Source: Uloborus plumipes
Taxonomy: Eukaryota; Arthropoda; Arachnida; Araneae; Uloboridae
Reading direction: 5' to 3'
Length of the DNA: 64,000 nucleotides
Assembly (NCBI GenBank): GCA_038373865.1
Contig: JAXGGA010004497.1
Location: 1 to 64,000 of the forward strand
Each line of letters begins with the position of its first letter. Position 1 is the stretch's first letter. The notes under the pieces are model-generated. The model worked only from the letters and a program-made list of their open reading frames with translations, did not search any database and had not been told where the DNA came from. Made by a program: the position numbers and the translations under genes. Positions 61,061 through 64,000 of this stretch are shown in pieces.

Positions 61061-61350
61061 AGAAATGGCACCAATCTGACACAAGTTGTGTGGGGCTCAA
61101 AAGGCATATTTGTCCAGTTTGCAAGTATTGTTCTCCCAACAACAGCAACTTGAAGAGACACATGGTGGTTCACAGCAAGGAACGGCCGCACATTTGCAAC
61201 ATTTGTGGTAAGGGCTTCAGCCAGAAAGGTAGTCTGAAGACTCACATCAAGATTCATACTGGGGAGAAACCATTTGGTTGTCAGTACTGTGGTAAACATT
61301 TCATTCAGAAGTGTGATTTGCTGAGACATTTCTTGAAGCATGAGAGGTGA
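61061..61350 (+). CDS. Zinc-finger terminal exon M (three fingers, plus strand)
   Basis: The acceptor reads TTTGTATTTATAG, ending at 61060. AG precedes 95 codons and a TGA stop. Fingers lie at C17, C20, H33, H37 (core YCSPNNSNLKRHMVVH); C45, C48, H61, H65 (core FSQKGSLKTHIKIH); and C73, C76, H89, H93 (core FIQKCDLLRHFLKH). Linkers are SKERPH and TGEKPF. The open frame extends into the intron with an ATG at 61018, but the acceptor, shared phase and lead length favour splicing. The minus-strand frame across it is a shadow. With exon L it forms the inverted part of the array. Confidence 0.93.
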
Positions 61351-61382
61351 AGCGAGAAGATTATGTCTATAAAACAGTTTGT

Positions 61383-61612
61383 CAGGGCCCGCGCTAAGTA
61401 TTCTCCACCTGGCCAAATGCTATGAAATCGTGAATCCAGCGAAAAAATCCGATTAGACACATGAATGGGAAATTTTCTCTGGAAAAAGAAATGTACATAA
61501 AATATATGAAAAATTATTAATTAAAATTTGTTGAGTTTAATCTTTGACTATTATTTTTTGAAATTTGGCTAATTTACTGGCTAACAACTTGGAATCCATA
61601 GCGCTGGTCCTG
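61383..61612. mobile_element. MITE just downstream of exon M
   Basis: It begins CAGGGCCCGCGCTAAGTATT and ends with the complement of CAGGACCAGCGCTATGGATT. It lies 33 bases after the exon M stop, so the mature 3' end of that mRNA probably contains part or all of it. No clean 8-base target duplication was found. Confidence 0.6.
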
Positions 61613-61737
61613 GTTAATGTTTAATATGGCCCCAATTGGTACTGTTCCACTTGTACTAACTGTTTAATGTTGAAACTAATGGGGCTTTCTTCTCAACATG
61701 GTGTTAAGCATTTATTCAAGTTGGTGCTTCTTGGATC

Positions 61738-62860
61738 CAGAGGTGGCGCTAGGAAATGCCCGACAGGGGGGCAAGCTTGCCCGACAGGGGGGCACAGGTA
61801 TAATTTAAAAATTTAGTCACGAAAATTAAGTTTCTTATAATATGCAGTTTATTTTAATTGAAGGGATGGGGTTCGGGACTCTCCATCGTAAAATTTTTGA
61901 AGTCAAAGTAAAAAAAATAGCTATTATAAGCATATTTGATAGCGTTAGAAAAAAAGTTTGGTTTCGGTGACTCTCCTGCGAAAAATTCGAAATTGAGGTT
62001 TAAAAATAGTATTTTAAACGAGTTTGAATGATTGGGGTAGGAGCACTCCCCTGAAAATTTTTCGAAATTTAAACCCCAAAATAAAGAATTGTTTTCAGGA
62101 AATTATCGTGGATGGCGGAGGATATTGCTCAGAGAGACTCTCCTCGTGACTTTTTTGAAATTCAAGTCCTAAAAACGCTTTTTTAGACAATCTTTAATTA
62201 TGTAGAGTGGCAATGGTGCACTACACTGGATATATATATGTTTTTTTTTTTTTTAGTTTTAAGTCTAAAAATCCCATTTGTTGGCAATTTTTGATTAAGT
62301 AGCAGAGTTTTATTGCAGATTTCTTAATTGGAGAGGGACCACGTGTGGTACAATTTTTAATCAGAACCTCTTGTTTACAGTTTCTATTTTTGAGAAATAA
62401 AGTGGCTTCTTATTTAAAAAAAAAAGTACAGGGGCATCGTTTGGTTCGGGACTCTTCCCCGAAATATTCTTAAGATTAACTCCTAAAAACGCAATTATTG
62501 GAGGCCTTTGACGACGATAGGGTAAGGGTTGTGGGACAGAGACTGTCTCCCAGAAATTATTCAAAATTGTCCCAAAAACAAAAATTTTATATGCTTTTTT
62601 TCGACAACGTTTTTGAAAATCTAGTTGGCTTTATAGGTTGTTGTTGTTTCTTGGGTTGTTTCTTGATTTTTCCCCATTAAGAAAAACGAGAAGCCAACCC
62701 TTGTCAGCAAGTAATTGATATGTTTCTATGAACGGAATATTAGAGTAGTGTAAGTTTAAAGGGGGAGGCGGCCCGGTGACCTAACTGATGAAAAATCGCT
62801 CAGATTGGCTCTCGGTGATGGCCCTGGTCAGCTGCCCCAATGAAGCAATAGCGATTTTTA
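61738..62860. repeat. Repeat block with degenerate tandem units of about 110-130 bases
   Basis: The block starts near CAGAGGTGGCGCTAGG, followed by a short direct repeat of GCCCGACAGGGGGGCA. From about 61860 to 62590, about six diverged units share a G-rich start, GACTCTCC or ACTCTTCCCC, then CGAAA-type AT-rich sequence, then CCTAAAAACGC or CCCCAAAA. It ends near 62860 with GGCGGCCCGGTGACC and GCTGCCCCAATGAAGC. It is probably the interior of a non-coding transposon. Confidence 0.5.
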
Positions 62861-64000
62861 TTATTATTATTATTTATTTATTTCAACTGCTGCTCGCAAA
62901 GGTTTCTATGATGTTACTTTTCCTTTCGGTTAAAAAACATTCGAAAATAATATTTCTTTAGTTAGAAGTTAGATTATAGAAAATCCTTAACAAAGATTTA
63001 AAGAGCACATTTCCTATCTAAATTTCACAGAAAAAAATTTTTCTCATCTTAATTCATGTCTTTCTATACATTTTATTTATTTTTTAACACTGGGAAGGTT
63101 TTTCTCTTTTTTTACATTGCAAAATGAGATTGACGACTCCTTACCTGGAAAACTGGCAGGGGATCGGGAGAACGGCCTTGTGTTAAAGAATTGCACAACA
63201 GTGTGATTCCATTTGTTTACCTATTTGCTTGAAATTCGAACCAAAGAAAAGAAAAAATGTTTTCTAAAGTGCAAGAAACTATTTTTTTTTTTTTTTTGTA
63301 TGCACGGTAAAACATTTAAAATTAATGTAGGTGCAATTTATTTTTTCTTTTAGATCAAATGTTATAAAAGCATTACAAACAACCAACAGCAGTTACATCC
63401 TGCTACTATTATTTAATAGATTAATGGAAAAATCATACAATGGTAATCTCATAATGCCACAGTTAATTAAAGCGTTTGCTACGATTTATAGATATATGCT
63501 TCCCATTTATTGACATGTATTTTAAAACGAACACATGCATTTTAATGAAAAAAAAAAATAAAAGCAAACCAAAATAATTTGTTTGTTACATTGTTGATGA
63601 AGGAAAACGTTTCAGTCTACCTATCATAAGTCTTTCAAGGACAACAGGAGATCCATACCCAAAAAGCCCGATGATGGAGAGAAAGTCCAGCGGATACGAA
63701 CGACAGGAAAAAAATTCTTTCGACGAAAACGTCTTTCTTTCGTAAACTGCTCTTTCTACTTTTCTGAAGCCGAAGCCTTCGAGCTCCCGCCAAAAATCAT
63801 CCACCCCCCCTTGACCGACGACACCTGTTACACTAATTAAAACTCTCTGACGATGCACATCATACAATTGTGATTGGCGATGCATTTCCCCCAACCCTGG
63901 ATGCAATTCGCAATTTCAGACTCCTGAGGGAGATAGCCCCTTCAGCAGAGGGGGGATGTCTTTTCCTTTCTTCACACAGTCGTCGGGTCTTACGTCCCCT
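62861..64000. other. Spacer and unrecognised CpG-richer segment
   Basis: An ATT run lies at about 62857-62880. From about 63590 to the window end the DNA is richer in GC and CpG. A 106-codon minus-strand frame (63586-63906) opens with TTG, and a plus-strand frame runs from about 63604 to 63837. Neither matches a family I know. It could be a first exon or promoter of a neighbouring gene, or a repeat. Confidence 0.3.

Noticed and set aside
60907..61416. 169-codon minus-strand open frame
   Set aside because: It is the antisense of exon M plus the MITE; the plus strand carries perfect zinc fingers with an acceptor.
1..64000. CRISPR arrays, operons and bacterial promoters
   Set aside because: The window is animal nuclear DNA with introns; no regularly spaced short repeats were seen.

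Overview
This is AT-rich animal DNA with widely spaced exons, no operons and many DNA transposon remnants. The repeat types (Tc1/mariner, pogo-like and hAT-like MITEs, a Helitron, non-LTR retroposon tails) and the zinc-finger exon style suggest an arthropod, most likely a spider or other arachnid. That placement is an inference and the weakest part of this reading.

The dominant structure is an array of 14 C2H2 zinc-finger terminal exons, 13 intact or cut by the window edge and one decayed. Twelve lie on the minus strand between 1 and 50.7 kb. Two lie on the plus strand at 58.8 and 61.1 kb. Each starts at an AG splice acceptor, carries exactly two bases before its first full codon (the upstream exon must end in phase 1), encodes two to four fingers and ends in its own stop codon. 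In most of them a lead of 16 to 23 residues, often exactly 19, precedes the first finger. None has a convincing start codon of its own, and no upstream exon with a BTB or other N-terminal domain was found in the window. The layout matches a locus in which one constant 5' part is joined to alternative 3' exons, as known for the insect BTB genes lola, mod(mdg4) and Broad. Exons on both strands recall mod(mdg4), where trans-splicing is established; here a local inversion or two neighbouring genes would explain the same picture.

Region by region: 0-14 kb has four minus-strand exons (the first cut by the window edge) with MITEs and a three-copy dispersed repeat. At 14.5-25 kb there are three exons, a 3.4 kb hAT-like element with 8-bp target duplications, and two CR1-like LINE tails. 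At 25-33 kb there is a non-autonomous Helitron, one exon and the decayed exon. At 33-51 kb there are three exons, a complete but catalytically mutated Tc1-like transposon and nested MITEs. At 51-64 kb there is repeat-rich DNA and the two plus-strand exons. Apart from the Tc1 transposase, no complete self-standing gene was recognised.
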